Source of the DNA: an uncultured Prevotellaceae bacterium
GTDB lineage: Bacteria; Bacteroidota; Bacteroidia; Bacteroidales; Bacteroidaceae
Assembly: GCA_900314985.1 (NCBI GenBank)
Contig: OMXL01000051.1
Location: 1 to 32,264 of the forward strand
DNA length: 32,264 nt
Direction: 5' to 3'
Shown piece after piece: positions 8,006 through 17,086 of the stretch. The notes under the pieces are model-generated. The model had not been told where the DNA came from and did not search any database. It worked only from the letters and a program-made list of their open reading frames with translations. The position numbers and the translations under genes were made by a program. The stretch's first letter is position 1; each line of letters starts with the position of its first letter.

Positions 8006-9102
8006 TTCTGTATCAGTAGTACTATCATCTGCAGGGCCATGTCGAAGAACACAATCTTGGCATTGGCATTCTGTCCGATGTCACGGATGGCGCGGTCGAT
8101 GAGTTCTGTTATTGGTAGTATATTCGCTTCGTTGATGAAACGTGCGAAGTTGCGAGCAAACTCCTCTTCGCGTTGTGACATGTAGCAGAGATCTCCTTGT
8201 TGGAAGTTGTACATGAAGTTCTCACGGATCAAGTGCAGGAAGTAGGCAAGGAAACGCTTCTGACGCTCACGACCCATTGATGCCAGCTGTTCGCTCCACT
8301 GTTTGAGATCCTTGATTTTTCGTTGGTAGGCCAATCGCATGAGCGCTTGGAAAAGATCCAAGAACAGCTCATTCTCCGTATCGGTAGTCAGCAGTTCTAT
8401 GGCTTGTCGCCAACTGCCATTGGCCATACGGCCGATGCGTTGTGCCATGTCGTCGCTCAGTCCACGCTTTTCTTTCAGTGCCTGACAGATGCTGTCTGTA
8501 TCAATACGTTTGACGTCGATGCGCTGTACACGACTGCGAATAGTCTCAAGCAACTTCTCTGGTTCTTCACACACCATGATGAAGATGGTCTGTGAGGGTG
8601 GTTCCTCCAATAGCTTCAGTATCTTGTTGGCACAGTCAATATTCATGCGCTCAGGCAGCCAGATGATGCTAACCTTATAACCTCCTTGGCTGGACTTTAG
8701 CGACAGTTTGCGAAGTAGTGCATCGCTCTCACCGGCAGTAATGATGGCCTGTTGGTTTTCACCGCCCATCTGCTCCAGCCAGTCAGTCATAGTAAAATAG
8801 TAGCCACCCATCACCATCTCATGCCACTGTGCAGCAAAATCATCGCTGACAGGTTTGTGGTCGGCACCCATAGATGGCAGCTTGATGGTAGGATAGGTGA
8901 AATGCAGGTCTGGATGTTCGAGTTTCTCAAGCATAGCATCGCCACGGCCCGCTAGCAATACCTTTGCAAAGCCGATGGCCAGTGCCATCTTGCCGCTGCC
9001 TTGTGGTCCGCAGAGCATCAGCGCATGGGGCAGGCGCTCTTCGCTCTTTAGCTGCAAGAGTCGCTCTTGTATGTCGTGTTGTCCTATGACCTGTTCAAAC
9101 AT
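8002..9102 (-). CDS. holB: DNA polymerase III subunit delta' (clamp loader)
   Basis: A 366-residue AAA+ clamp-loader subunit. It begins FEQVIGQHDIQERL, has a Walker A-like loop CGPQGSGKMALA, the segment HPDLHFTYPTIKLPS typical of Bacteroidetes HolB, a sensor-like KLLEEPP and the SRVQRI arginine-finger motif. The region between the P-loop and HPDLHF is shortened and contains no cysteine, whereas E. coli delta' and most Bacteroidetes homologues carry a four-cysteine zinc module there. Its ATG overlaps the metF stop by one base (TAATG), so translation is probably coupled. Function otherwise appears intact: it would help load the beta clamp at the replication fork. Confidence 0.92.
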   Translation of the reverse strand: MFEQVIGQHDIQERLLQLKSEERLPHALMLCGPQGSGKMALAIGFAKVLLAGRGDAMLEKLEHPDLHFTYPTIKLPSMGADHKPVSDDFAAQWHEMVMGGYYFTMTDWLEQMGGENQQAIITAGESDALLRKLSLKSSQGGYKVSIIWLPERMNIDCANKILKLLEEPPSQTIFIMVCEEPEKLLETIRSRVQRIDVKRIDTDSICQALKEKRGLSDDMAQRIGRMANGSWRQAIELLTTDTENELFLDLFQALMRLAYQRKIKDLKQWSEQLASMGRERQKRFLAYFLHLIRENFMYNFQQGDLCYMSQREEEFARNFARFINEANILPITELIDRAIRDIGQNANAKIVFFDMALQMIVLLIQK

Positions 9103-10058
9103 TATAGTAATCGTTTCGCAATCTCAGCTACCGAATCGACAGCTGATACCGTATAGAAATGAATATTATGAATGCCGGCATCGTATAGCTCCTGGCACTG
9201 GGCAGTAGTCCATTCAATACCCAGCTGGCGAGCCTGCTCGTCGGTCTTGCACTTGACAATCTCCTTAGCCAATGCTTCTGGGATGTCGCAGTGGAACGTT
9301 TTAGGGACGACAGTCAACTGACTCAGCTTAGCCATGGGTTTGATACCAGGTACGATAGGTATGGTGATGCCCATCTCACGGGCTTTCTTGACAAAGTTGA
9401 AGTATTTCTGGTTGTCGAAGAACAGCTGGGTAACAGCATATTGTGCGCCTAAATCCTGTTTCTGCTTCAGATACTGCATGTCCATCTCCAGGTTAGGGGC
9501 CTCTTCGTGCTTCTCTGGATAGCAGGCTACGCCGAAATCAAACTTGGGGCCAGGGTGCTTGATGGGGGTGCCATCGGCAAAGAAACCCTCGTTGAAACGC
9601 GCCACCTGCTTGATGAGGTCGGTGGTGTGGGCATGACCGCCAGGGGTCGGCGTAAAACGGCTGTCTTCCTTGGCCTTGTCGCCACGTAGTAGCATGAGGT
9701 TGCGGATGCCTAAGAACTGTAGGTCGAGCAACTCATACTCAATATCCTCAATAGTCTGTCCACTACAGATGACATGGGGTTCTACGGGAATGTCGTAGCG
9801 GTGCTGGATAGCTGCAGCGATGGCAATAGTGCCAGGACGGCGACGAATGCGTTGGCGTTCGTACTGTCCGTTGCTGAGCTCCTTGTAAACATATTCCGAG
9901 TGGTGCGTCGTAATGTTGATGAAAGCAGGGTTGAAGACTGCCAATTTGTCGATGGTCTGAAACAAAGTCCCTGTACCGTTGCCTTTCAGAGGCGGCAGTA
10001 CTTCAAAGGAAAAACGCTTCTCGTCGGTATTGAGTTTAATATAGTCTGCTACTGTCAT
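9102..10058 (-). CDS. metF: Methylenetetrahydrofolate reductase
   Basis: A 318-residue flavoenzyme that reduces 5,10-methylenetetrahydrofolate to 5-methyltetrahydrofolate, the methyl donor for methionine synthesis. Visible features are FSFEVLPPLKGNGTG at the N-terminus with the catalytic Glu near residue 19, NITTHHSEY, NLMLLRGDK and the C-terminal TAQCQELYDAGIHNIHFYT. The start at 10058 gives the usual N-terminus MTVADYI; the frame extends 19 codons further upstream but across its own promoter. It heads the metF-holB-ricT-gldH operon. Confidence 0.95.
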   Translation of the reverse strand: MTVADYIKLNTDEKRFSFEVLPPLKGNGTGTLFQTIDKLAVFNPAFINITTHHSEYVYKELSNGQYERQRIRRRPGTIAIAAAIQHRYDIPVEPHVICSGQTIEDIEYELLDLQFLGIRNLMLLRGDKAKEDSRFTPTPGGHAHTTDLIKQVARFNEGFFADGTPIKHPGPKFDFGVACYPEKHEEAPNLEMDMQYLKQKQDLGAQYAVTQLFFDNQKYFNFVKKAREMGITIPIVPGIKPMAKLSQLTVVPKTFHCDIPEALAKEIVKCKTDEQARQLGIEWTTAQCQELYDAGIHNIHFYTVSAVDSVAEIAKRLL

Positions 10059-10084
10059 TGTTATTTCGAACCACTTGTAAGCTA

Positions 10085-10116
10085 CAAAATTAGTTAAAAA
10101 GTTGCAAATAAGCAAG
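10085..10116 (-). promoter_or_regulatory. Promoter of the metF operon
   Basis: On the minus strand CTTG, 20 bases, then TAATTTTG. This fits the Bacteroides TTG / TAnnTTTG pattern with ideal spacing and predicts a leader of about 20-25 bases before the metF ATG at 10058. Confidence 0.6.
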
Positions 10117-10135
10117 GAATTTCAGATAAAAATGC

Positions 10136-10143
10136 TACTTTTG
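10136..10143 (+). promoter_or_regulatory. -7 promoter box of the receiver-domain gene
   Basis: TACTTTTG matches TAnnTTTG and lies 33 bases before the ATG at 10177. No TTTG was found at the normal distance upstream. Confidence 0.4.
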
Positions 10144-10176
10144 TAATCTGTTAACGAAATAACTAAAGAAAAAACT

Positions 10177-10530
10177 ATGAAACGAATCCTTGTAGCAGAA
10201 GACAATGACAGCAATTACCTGCTGATGACCTTTATTCTCAAGGGCCACTATGATTTCTTTCGTGCCATTAATGGACAAGACGCAGTTGACAAAGCATCTA
10301 CTGAGCATCCCGACCTGATATTGATGGATTTAAAGATGCCGAGGATGGATGGTTTAGAAGCTACCAAGCAGATTAAGACAATGTTGCCTAACATGCCGAT
10401 TATCGCTCTGACGGCCAATGCGTTTGATAGCGACCGTCAACAGGCGATGGATGCCGGTTGTGATGCCTTCCTTTCCAAGCCAGTCAGTGCTGTGGACTGT
10501 CTGCAGACCATTGACAAACTCCTGGCTTGA
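10177..10530 (+). CDS. Single-domain response regulator (receiver only)
   Basis: A 117-residue CheY-like receiver with no output domain. The acidic pocket is E8-D9, the phospho-accepting residue is D51 (LILMDLKMPRMDG), and the switch residues T79 (ALTANAF) and K101 (LSKP) are all present, so it should be phosphorylatable. The sequence style is that of receivers fused to hybrid histidine kinases. No kinase lies in the window, so its partner is unknown; it may act as a phospho-relay or allosteric protein. Its stop codon is 3 bases from the convergent dusB stop, leaving no room for a terminator. Confidence 0.93.
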   Translation: MKRILVAEDNDSNYLLMTFILKGHYDFFRAINGQDAVDKASTEHPDLILMDLKMPRMDGLEATKQIKTMLPNMPIIALTANAFDSDRQQAMDAGCDAFLSKPVSAVDCLQTIDKLLA

Positions 10531-10533
10531 GAA

Positions 10534-11499
10534 TTAAACTAGTGCGTGTGCATCTCTAAGCAGTTCGCGACATTGCTCCAGAATGGCCAATAGGTCATCT
10601 GCTTTTTCTGCGCGCAACATTTTGATGCGTGTCTCTCGGAAGTTAGGAATGCCTTTAAAGACAGGACTGGCAGCCAGATGGCGACGGGTATGCAGAATAC
10701 CGCGATACTCGTCGATGCGCTCTATGTTGATGCGCAACTGTTCCTCCAAGACGTCGATTTTCTCGTCGAGCGTCAGTTCTTTCTTGCTGAAAAGCCAAGG
10801 CTGACCAAAGGTGGCACGACCAATCATCACGGCATCCACGCCATACTGGTCGAAGGCACGATCAGCATCTGCCAGTGTCTTGATATCGCCATTGCCAATG
10901 ATCGGAATATGGATACGAGGATTTTTCTTGACCTCTCCAATCAGAGTCCAGTCTGCATTGCCTGTATACATCTGACTACGTGTACGTCCGTGGATGGTCA
11001 GCGCTTGGATACCACAGTCCTGCAACTGCTCAGCCAGCGTGGTAATGATGAGTTGTTCGTGGTTCCATCCTAAGCGAGTCTTTACCGTGACGGGTAATTT
11101 GACGGCCTGCACCACTTTCTCTGTAATCTCCAATAGTTTGGGAATGTTCTGCAGCATGCCAGCACCAGCGCCCTTGCCTGCCACCTTTTTCACAGGACAG
11201 CCAAAGTTCAAGTCGATAACGTCAGGGCCAGCCTGTTCGACAATCTTTGCAGCCTCCACCATTGCATCGATGTCGCGACCATATATCTGGATACCTACAG
11301 GACGTTCCTCGTCACTGATGGTCAACTTCTTTACGGTCGACTTTATATCGCGCACCAGCGCTTCTGCAGATACAAACTCTGTATAGACCATAGAGGCTCC
11401 AAACCGCTTGCATAGCATGCGGAAGCCAATGTCCGTGACATCCTCCATAGGAGCGAGGAAGAGAGGACGCTCGCCAAACTCTATATTACCTATCTTCAT
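10534..11499 (-). CDS. dusB: tRNA-dihydrouridine synthase (DusB-like)
   Basis: A 321-residue FMN enzyme that reduces uridines in the tRNA D-loop. Visible motifs are FLAPMEDVTD at the N-terminus, IDLNFGCPVKKV with the catalytic Cys at residue 101, KTRLGW, HGRTRSQMYTG and IGNGDI. The length is normal for bacterial DusB-type proteins. Its start lies 2 bases after the sufS stop, so it is the second gene of a sufS-dusB unit. Assignment to DusB rather than another Dus subtype is by overall resemblance. Confidence 0.9.
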   Translation of the reverse strand: MKIGNIEFGERPLFLAPMEDVTDIGFRMLCKRFGASMVYTEFVSAEALVRDIKSTVKKLTISDEERPVGIQIYGRDIDAMVEAAKIVEQAGPDVIDLNFGCPVKKVAGKGAGAGMLQNIPKLLEITEKVVQAVKLPVTVKTRLGWNHEQLIITTLAEQLQDCGIQALTIHGRTRSQMYTGNADWTLIGEVKKNPRIHIPIIGNGDIKTLADADRAFDQYGVDAVMIGRATFGQPWLFSKKELTLDEKIDVLEEQLRINIERIDEYRGILHTRRHLAASPVFKGIPNFRETRIKMLRAEKADDLLAILEQCRELLRDAHALV

Positions 11500-11501
11500 C
11501 G

Positions 11502-12734
11502 TTAGAACATTTGACTGACACGGTGGATACCTGCTACCAACGTGTCGATTTCCTCCTTCGTATTATACAATGCAAATGAGGCACGCACCGTACCACTAAT
11601 ACCCAGACGATCCATTAGGGGTTGTGCACAATGGTGACCAGTACGCACGGCAATGCCGAGGCGGTCGAGTAGGGTACCCATATCAAGATGGTGGATGTTA
11701 CCGACGTTGAAAGATACTACTGCATCCTTGTCAGCGATAGAATCGTTGATCACATTGGGACCATAGATGGTCATGCCGTCTATGGATTGTAGCTGTTCCA
11801 TGCAATAGCGGGTGAGTTCCTGCTCATGCTGCTGGATGGCATCAAGACCAATGCCTTCCATATATTCGATGGCTTTGGCCAGTCCATGAGTGGCTACATA
11901 GTCGGGCGTGCCAGCCTCAAACTTAAAGGGCAGGCGCTCGAAGGTGGTTTTCTCCCATGTAACCTTGTCAATCATCTCGCCACCACCCTGATACGGTGGC
12001 AACTTCTCCAGCCATTCCTCTTTTCCATAGAGCGCACCGATGCCCGTAGGACCATACATCTTATGACCGCTAAAGGCAAAAAAGTCGCAATCCATGGCCA
12101 GCACGTCAATCTTCATGTGGGGAGCACTTTGTGCACCATCCACCAATACGGGGATGCCGTGTTCGTGGGCTATCTTGATAATCTGCTCGACAGGGTTTAC
12201 TGTGCCCAACACATTGCTGACATGGGCTATGCTGAGCAGCTTGGTTTTCTCCGTCAGGTACGCCTCGACATTGTCGAGACACAGTTTACCATCATCCGTA
12301 ATGGGCAGGTGCTTCACCACGATGCCATGCTTCTGGGCTTGCAGCTGCCACGATACGATATTGGAATGGTGCTCCATCTCTGTTACCAACACCTCGTCGC
12401 CTGGCTGCATCTGACCCTCGCAGAATGAACTGGCTACCAGGTTGATAGCCTCAGTGGTGCCACGCGTAAAGACGATTTCTTCCGTCTTTTGAGCATTGAT
12501 AAACTGGCGAACCTTCTCACGAGCAGCCTCATGTAGGTCAGTAGCCTGCTGGCTGAGGTAGTGTACGCCACGATGCACGTTGGCATTCACGTTGAGATAC
12601 TCGTCGCGCATAGCGTCAAGTACGCTCAGCGGTTTCTGTGTGGTAGCTGCATTGTCCAGATAGACCAGTGGCTTACCATATACTTCCCGCTGCAAAATGG
12701 GGAAATCTTCTCGTATTTTTTGTACGTCGTACAT
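11502..12734 (-). CDS. sufS: SufS-type (group II) cysteine desulfurase
   Basis: A 410-residue PLP enzyme that removes sulfur from cysteine for Fe-S cluster assembly. The PLP lysine is K225 in SGHKMYGPTG and the persulfide-forming cysteine is C369 in RTGHHCAQPLM, both group II features. The start at 12734 gives MYDVQKIREDFPIL, the normal N-terminus; the frame reaches 12776 but would begin inside the promoter. It is separated from sufB, sufC and sufD by a plus-strand gene and has its own promoter box. Confidence 0.95.
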   Translation of the reverse strand: MYDVQKIREDFPILQREVYGKPLVYLDNAATTQKPLSVLDAMRDEYLNVNANVHRGVHYLSQQATDLHEAAREKVRQFINAQKTEEIVFTRGTTEAINLVASSFCEGQMQPGDEVLVTEMEHHSNIVSWQLQAQKHGIVVKHLPITDDGKLCLDNVEAYLTEKTKLLSIAHVSNVLGTVNPVEQIIKIAHEHGIPVLVDGAQSAPHMKIDVLAMDCDFFAFSGHKMYGPTGIGALYGKEEWLEKLPPYQGGGEMIDKVTWEKTTFERLPFKFEAGTPDYVATHGLAKAIEYMEGIGLDAIQQHEQELTRYCMEQLQSIDGMTIYGPNVINDSIADKDAVVSFNVGNIHHLDMGTLLDRLGIAVRTGHHCAQPLMDRLGISGTVRASFALYNTKEEIDTLVAGIHRVSQMF

Positions 12735-12756
12735 GTCGTTTTCTAAATTTTCGTGG

Positions 12757-12764
12757 CAAAGGTA
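12757..12764 (-). promoter_or_regulatory. -7 promoter box of sufS-dusB
   Basis: On the minus strand TACCTTTG, ending 22 bases before the sufS ATG. No good -33 TTTG was found upstream. Confidence 0.5.
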
Positions 12765-12807
12765 CAAAAAAAACATAATTTTTGGCTCATTATTCGTATT
12801 TATTTTC

Positions 12808-12815
12808 TATCTTTG
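12808..12815 (+). promoter_or_regulatory. -7 promoter box of the exported protein gene
   Basis: TATCTTTG matches TAnnTTTG, 32 bases before the ATG at 12848. A TTTG at 12781-12784 is 23 bases upstream, slightly long for this promoter class. Confidence 0.5.
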
Positions 12816-12847
12816 CACTCAGACTAAACACTTAAATTTTACTGCTT

Positions 12848-13609
12848 ATGAAACAGTTTGTACTTGCAATGATGATGGCAACAGCAGTCTGCACGACAGC
12901 TTTTGCACAAAACAAAGTGAAGAATATCTATGCCAGTTCGTCAAAACTGAACATAGAAATGTTGCAGAACAGCGATCAGACTATACAGCTGAATCGCTAC
13001 TTCTTTGCTGGCTATAACACGTTGTGTCTGCCTATGACGGTCGCTGCTGAGCAACTTGGCGATGTCAAGGTAGAGCGTTTTCAAGGTATGCAGCAGGAGG
13101 GTGACGTCCTGAACCTCTATTTCGTAGAGTGCACCAACGATGGTATTCAGGCTGGTGTACCTTATTTGGTATACTCGCCGAAGAGTCAGTATCTGCGCAT
13201 CAAGAATAGCGATGCAATGATGATTGGCAACCAGTTGACCCCCATTCAGATGAGTGATGGAAAGGGTAATGTTGTGACCTTCGGTAGCTCTTGGGAAATT
13301 TCTGACAAGGAAGGTCGCTATGGTATCCCTGCCCAACAGAAGGTAACTCCGTTGGAGGCTGTCCTGATTAAGACTACTGCCGAGCAGAAGTTTCTGCCTA
13401 CCCGTTGTGGTTTTACGTGGGATATGCAGAGTACTACTGCCAAGGAGTTGCGCATTGTACACCTCGCAGCATCGGAGGTAACAGCTATCAAGGATGTTAC
13501 CATGAAGACGAATGCTGATGACAACCTTTACGACTTGAATGGTCGCAAGGTAAGCCATACTTCTAAGGGCTTGCTCATCCAGAATGGTAAGAAGACGGTG
13601 GTGAAATAA
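12848..13609 (+). CDS. Exported protein of unknown function with C-terminal sorting-like tail
   Basis: A 253-residue protein I cannot assign to a named family. It has a signal peptide ending AFA-Q at residue 20. The middle reads like a beta-rich module (RYFFAGYNTLCLPMTVAAEQ, GVPYLVYSP). The last 26 residues contain YDLNGRKV, then KGLLIQNGKK and TVVK at the end. That pattern is common at the C-termini of Prevotella and Bacteroides surface proteins and resembles type IX secretion sorting tails (G-R-x-V then KGLYI-NGKK), although function as a T9SS signal here is inference. The gene faces the opposite way to all suf genes around it and has its own promoter box and terminator. Confidence 0.8.
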   Translation: MKQFVLAMMMATAVCTTAFAQNKVKNIYASSSKLNIEMLQNSDQTIQLNRYFFAGYNTLCLPMTVAAEQLGDVKVERFQGMQQEGDVLNLYFVECTNDGIQAGVPYLVYSPKSQYLRIKNSDAMMIGNQLTPIQMSDGKGNVVTFGSSWEISDKEGRYGIPAQQKVTPLEAVLIKTTAEQKFLPTRCGFTWDMQSTTAKELRIVHLAASEVTAIKDVTMKTNADDNLYDLNGRKVSHTSKGLLIQNGKKTVVK

Positions 13610-13627
13610 CCGATATCTGACAACAAT

Positions 13628-13651
13628 AAAGGGAACCAGTCGGTTCCCTTT
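13628..13651. terminator. Bidirectional terminator between the exported protein gene and sufD
   Basis: A perfect 10-bp stem AAAGGGAACC with loop AGTC, flanked by T-rich sequence on the plus side (TATTTGTTTATTT) and TTTATTGTTG on the minus side. It sits between convergent genes ending at 13609 and 13658 and would end the long rimP-to-sufD transcript. Confidence 0.88.
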
Positions 13652-13657
13652 ATTTGT

Positions 13658-14983
13658 TTATTTGCAGAGCTTGCAGCCTGTGCATTTATTCAGCTCGCCA
13701 CGGAAGCGCTTTTCTACCAGATAGTGCAGACGGTCGCGCAGAGGCTCCAGCTGCATCTTATCGATAACCTCATTGATAAAGGCGTTCTGCAACAGTAGCT
13801 TAGCCTCGCTGAGCGAGATACCACGCTGACGCATATAGAACAGGGCGGCATCGTTGAGTTGTCCAACGGTAGAGCCATGAGCACACTTTACGTCGTCAGC
13901 ATAAATCTCCAGCATTGGCTGAGTAAACATGCGAGCCTCTTTGGTGGCCGTCAGGTTCTGGTTAGTCATCTGCGAGGTAGTCTTCTGGGCACCATGTTCT
14001 ACGAGCACGCGACCAGCAAAGGCAGCGGTGGCCTTGTCATCAAGCACATATTTATATAACTCGTTACTGGTGCAGTGGGGCACCTTGTGTGTAATCAGTG
14101 TGTTGTTGTCCACATGCTGTTGCTTGTCAGCAATGACGCAGCCATAGCACTGACATTCGGCTCCCTCACCAGAGAAGGTAAGGTCGAGCTTGTTGCGCGT
14201 TACACCATTATGCAGTGTGATAACATTATGATTCACGCGACTGTTCGCCTGTTGGTCGATATAGACGTTGCTCACGCGTACATTTTTATGATGCGTCTCC
14301 TCCAGACAATACAGATCCAACGAGGCATTCTCACCTACAAAGGCCTCGATGACCTGTGTGGCGAGGAAGTTACGGTCGTCAGCGGCATGGTCGCAAAACA
14401 GCATCTTCAGTTCAGCACCCTCTTCCAAGACGATAAGCACGCGACGGTTCACCATCAGGTCTACGTCAGAGCGTAGAATGTTGATAACCTGAATGGCACG
14501 GTCTACCTTCACGTTCTTGGGCACATAGACATAGAGACCGTCCTGTGCCAGCATGGTGTTCAGGTCGGTAACGGCATCACCAGCCTTACCTGCCAAGCGG
14601 TTATAATACTCGCTGGTGGCAAAGTCCTTCAATGAGCCGATGATGACACCTTCAGGCAGATGCCCCTTGGGTTGCGTCGTAGTGAAGAAAGCGTCATTCA
14701 CTACGAAATAAAGACTCGTGGAGAGGTTGGGCACGTCGCAGCGGAAAGCATTGTAGGGATCTACAGGTATCTGCAGGCGGTTCAGGTTCAAGCCATAGTC
14801 AGGCTCGAAGAGTTTCTGCATGTCAGTATACTTGTAGCGCTCTACCTTCTTGGTGGGGAATCCCTGCTTGCAGAAGCGTTCAAAGGCCTCGTCGCGTACC
14901 GCATTCATCACGTCACTGCTGTGCTCGTGAATCATCGTGCGACACTGCTCATACAGGTCTATATATTGTTTCTCACTATTCAT
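13658..14983 (-). CDS. sufD: Fe-S cluster assembly protein SufD
   Basis: A 441-residue scaffold subunit of the SufBC2D complex. The SufB/SufD core beta-helix domain is recognisable: YVYVPKNVKVDRAIQV, a histidine-rich NHNVITLHNG, ECQCYGCVIADKQQHVDNNT, AKTTSQMTNQNL and KCAHGSTVGQLND. The protein ends in a cysteine-containing tail (CTGCKLCK), giving a CxxCxxC arrangement that is notable but seen in other Bacteroidetes SufD proteins as I recall. The ATG at 14981-14983 lies inside a heptameric tandem repeat (14973-15000). Last gene of the long minus-strand unit, followed by a strong terminator. Confidence 0.93.
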   Translation of the reverse strand: MNSEKQYIDLYEQCRTMIHEHSSDVMNAVRDEAFERFCKQGFPTKKVERYKYTDMQKLFEPDYGLNLNRLQIPVDPYNAFRCDVPNLSTSLYFVVNDAFFTTTQPKGHLPEGVIIGSLKDFATSEYYNRLAGKAGDAVTDLNTMLAQDGLYVYVPKNVKVDRAIQVINILRSDVDLMVNRRVLIVLEEGAELKMLFCDHAADDRNFLATQVIEAFVGENASLDLYCLEETHHKNVRVSNVYIDQQANSRVNHNVITLHNGVTRNKLDLTFSGEGAECQCYGCVIADKQQHVDNNTLITHKVPHCTSNELYKYVLDDKATAAFAGRVLVEHGAQKTTSQMTNQNLTATKEARMFTQPMLEIYADDVKCAHGSTVGQLNDAALFYMRQRGISLSEAKLLLQNAFINEVIDKMQLEPLRDRLHYLVEKRFRGELNKCTGCKLCK

Positions 14984-15000
14984 TTTTCACTATTCACTAG
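14973..15000. repeat. 14-bp (2 x 7) tandem repeat overlapping the sufD start
   Basis: TCACTATTCATTTT (14973-14986) is followed by TCACTATTCACTAG (14987-15000); each half is a variant of a TCAxTxT-type heptamer. The sufD ATG and its first codons are part of the first unit. On the coding strand it reads as ATAGTGA-type units. Confidence 0.75.
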
Positions 15001-15012
15001 GGATCCGCCCGC

Positions 15013-15768
<756 letters not shown>

Positions 15769-15786
15769 ATTATTTTTTACTACGAA

Positions 15787-17074
15787 CTATAGGAAAGCAT
15801 AACGACAAACAAACAGGACTGCCAAAAGGATGGTACCCCAGTTCATATTGTTACGCTCGTCTTCATCTTTTATTGTTCCTGACAACAGATGTATCAGTAC
15901 ATAAGAAATAACACCCATCAGAATACCATCAGATATACTATAGGTGAGTGGCATTAGTACGATACATACAAAACAAGGTATAGCTGTTACATATTTTGAG
16001 AAATCAACCTTGCGGATATCGTGCATCATCATCACACCTACCAGAATCAGTGCTGCAGCTGTTGCCTGAGCAGGAATAGCCAGGAACAGAGGAGCAAAGA
16101 GTAAGGCCACAAGGAAGCAGATGGCTACGGTAAAGCTGGTGAGACCAGAGCGTCCACCAACGTTTACACCCGAGGCGCTCTCAACGTATGTGGTTACGGT
16201 AGATGTGCCAAGCATAGAACCGATGGTTGTACCGATGGCATCAGCCATGAAGGCTTGATTCAGGTTCTTCACATTGCCATTGTCATCTACCATACCAGCA
16301 CGGTTTGATACACCAATAAGGGTACCGATGGTATCAAACATATCAATAAACAAGAATGTAAGCACCACAACAACCATATCTACCGTGAAAATGTTATGCC
16401 ACTCAAACTGCATGAAGATGGGGCTGATAGATGGTGGTGTAGACATGATACCCGAATAGTTGGTTACACCCAATGGAATACCTACCAATAAGCAAGGCTC
16501 CTGTAACACCCCTTACCAAGAGCGCGGCTGTTAACAGTATACCAAAAATACTCAGCAGTACAGCAGGGTTGTGCATATCACCCAATGTGATGAAAGTTGA
16601 TTCTGAAGAGGCAACAATACCTGCTCCCTTCAGACCCACAAAGGCGATAAAGAGACCGATACCAGGACTGATAGCTCGACGCATAACCAGAGGAATGGCG
16701 TTGACAATATACTGGCGCAAACCTGTAACGGTTAATAAGATGAAGATGAGACCTTCTATCATGACAGCTGTCAGTGCGAACTGCCACGAATAGCCCATCG
16801 TCAGCACTACGGTGTACGCAAAGAAAGCGTTCAGTCCCATACCAGGTGCCAAGGCAAAAGGCAGTTTTGCATAGATTGCCATCACCAAAGTACCCACTAT
16901 TGCCGATATGCAAGTTGTGGTAAACACTGCCCCTGCATCCATACCAGTAGCTGAGAGAATGCTGGGATTGACAGCTAAAATGTAAGCCATCGTCAAGAAA
17001 GTGGTAATGCCACCAATAACCTCCTTGCGTAGAGTCATCTTGGAGGAATCAAATCCAAATAATTTCTCTAACAT
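15787..17074 (-). pseudogene. NCS2-family purine permease (AdeP/GhxP-like), frameshifted
   Basis: Two overlapping frames together make one NCS2 nucleobase permease of the adenine/guanine/hypoxanthine type. The first part (17074 downward) begins MLEKLFGFDSSKMTLRKE and has FALAPGMGLNAFFAY and the membrane segments up to ALLIG. The second part, in another frame, resumes at GIPLGVTNYSGIM and runs through TVDMVVVVLTFLFIDMFDTIGTLIGV and GRSGLTS to the stop at 15787. The frames meet at a tandem duplicated 4-mer (GGTAGGTA on the coding strand, 16479-16486). Removing one copy restores a continuous protein of about 427 residues, the normal family length. The rest of the gene has no other lesion, so the change is recent or a sequencing error. 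It lies between sufB and sufC. Confidence 0.88.
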
Positions 17075-17086
17075 AGTCTTTATAGT

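Noticed and set aside
11079-11386. Open frames opposite dusB and sufS as extra genes
   Set aside because: No motifs, no promoter boxes, and fully covered by assigned genes.
15787-16509. Two separate permease genes rather than one broken gene
   Set aside because: The second frame would start with GTG in the middle of membrane segments, and removal of one 4-bp copy gives a full-length family member.
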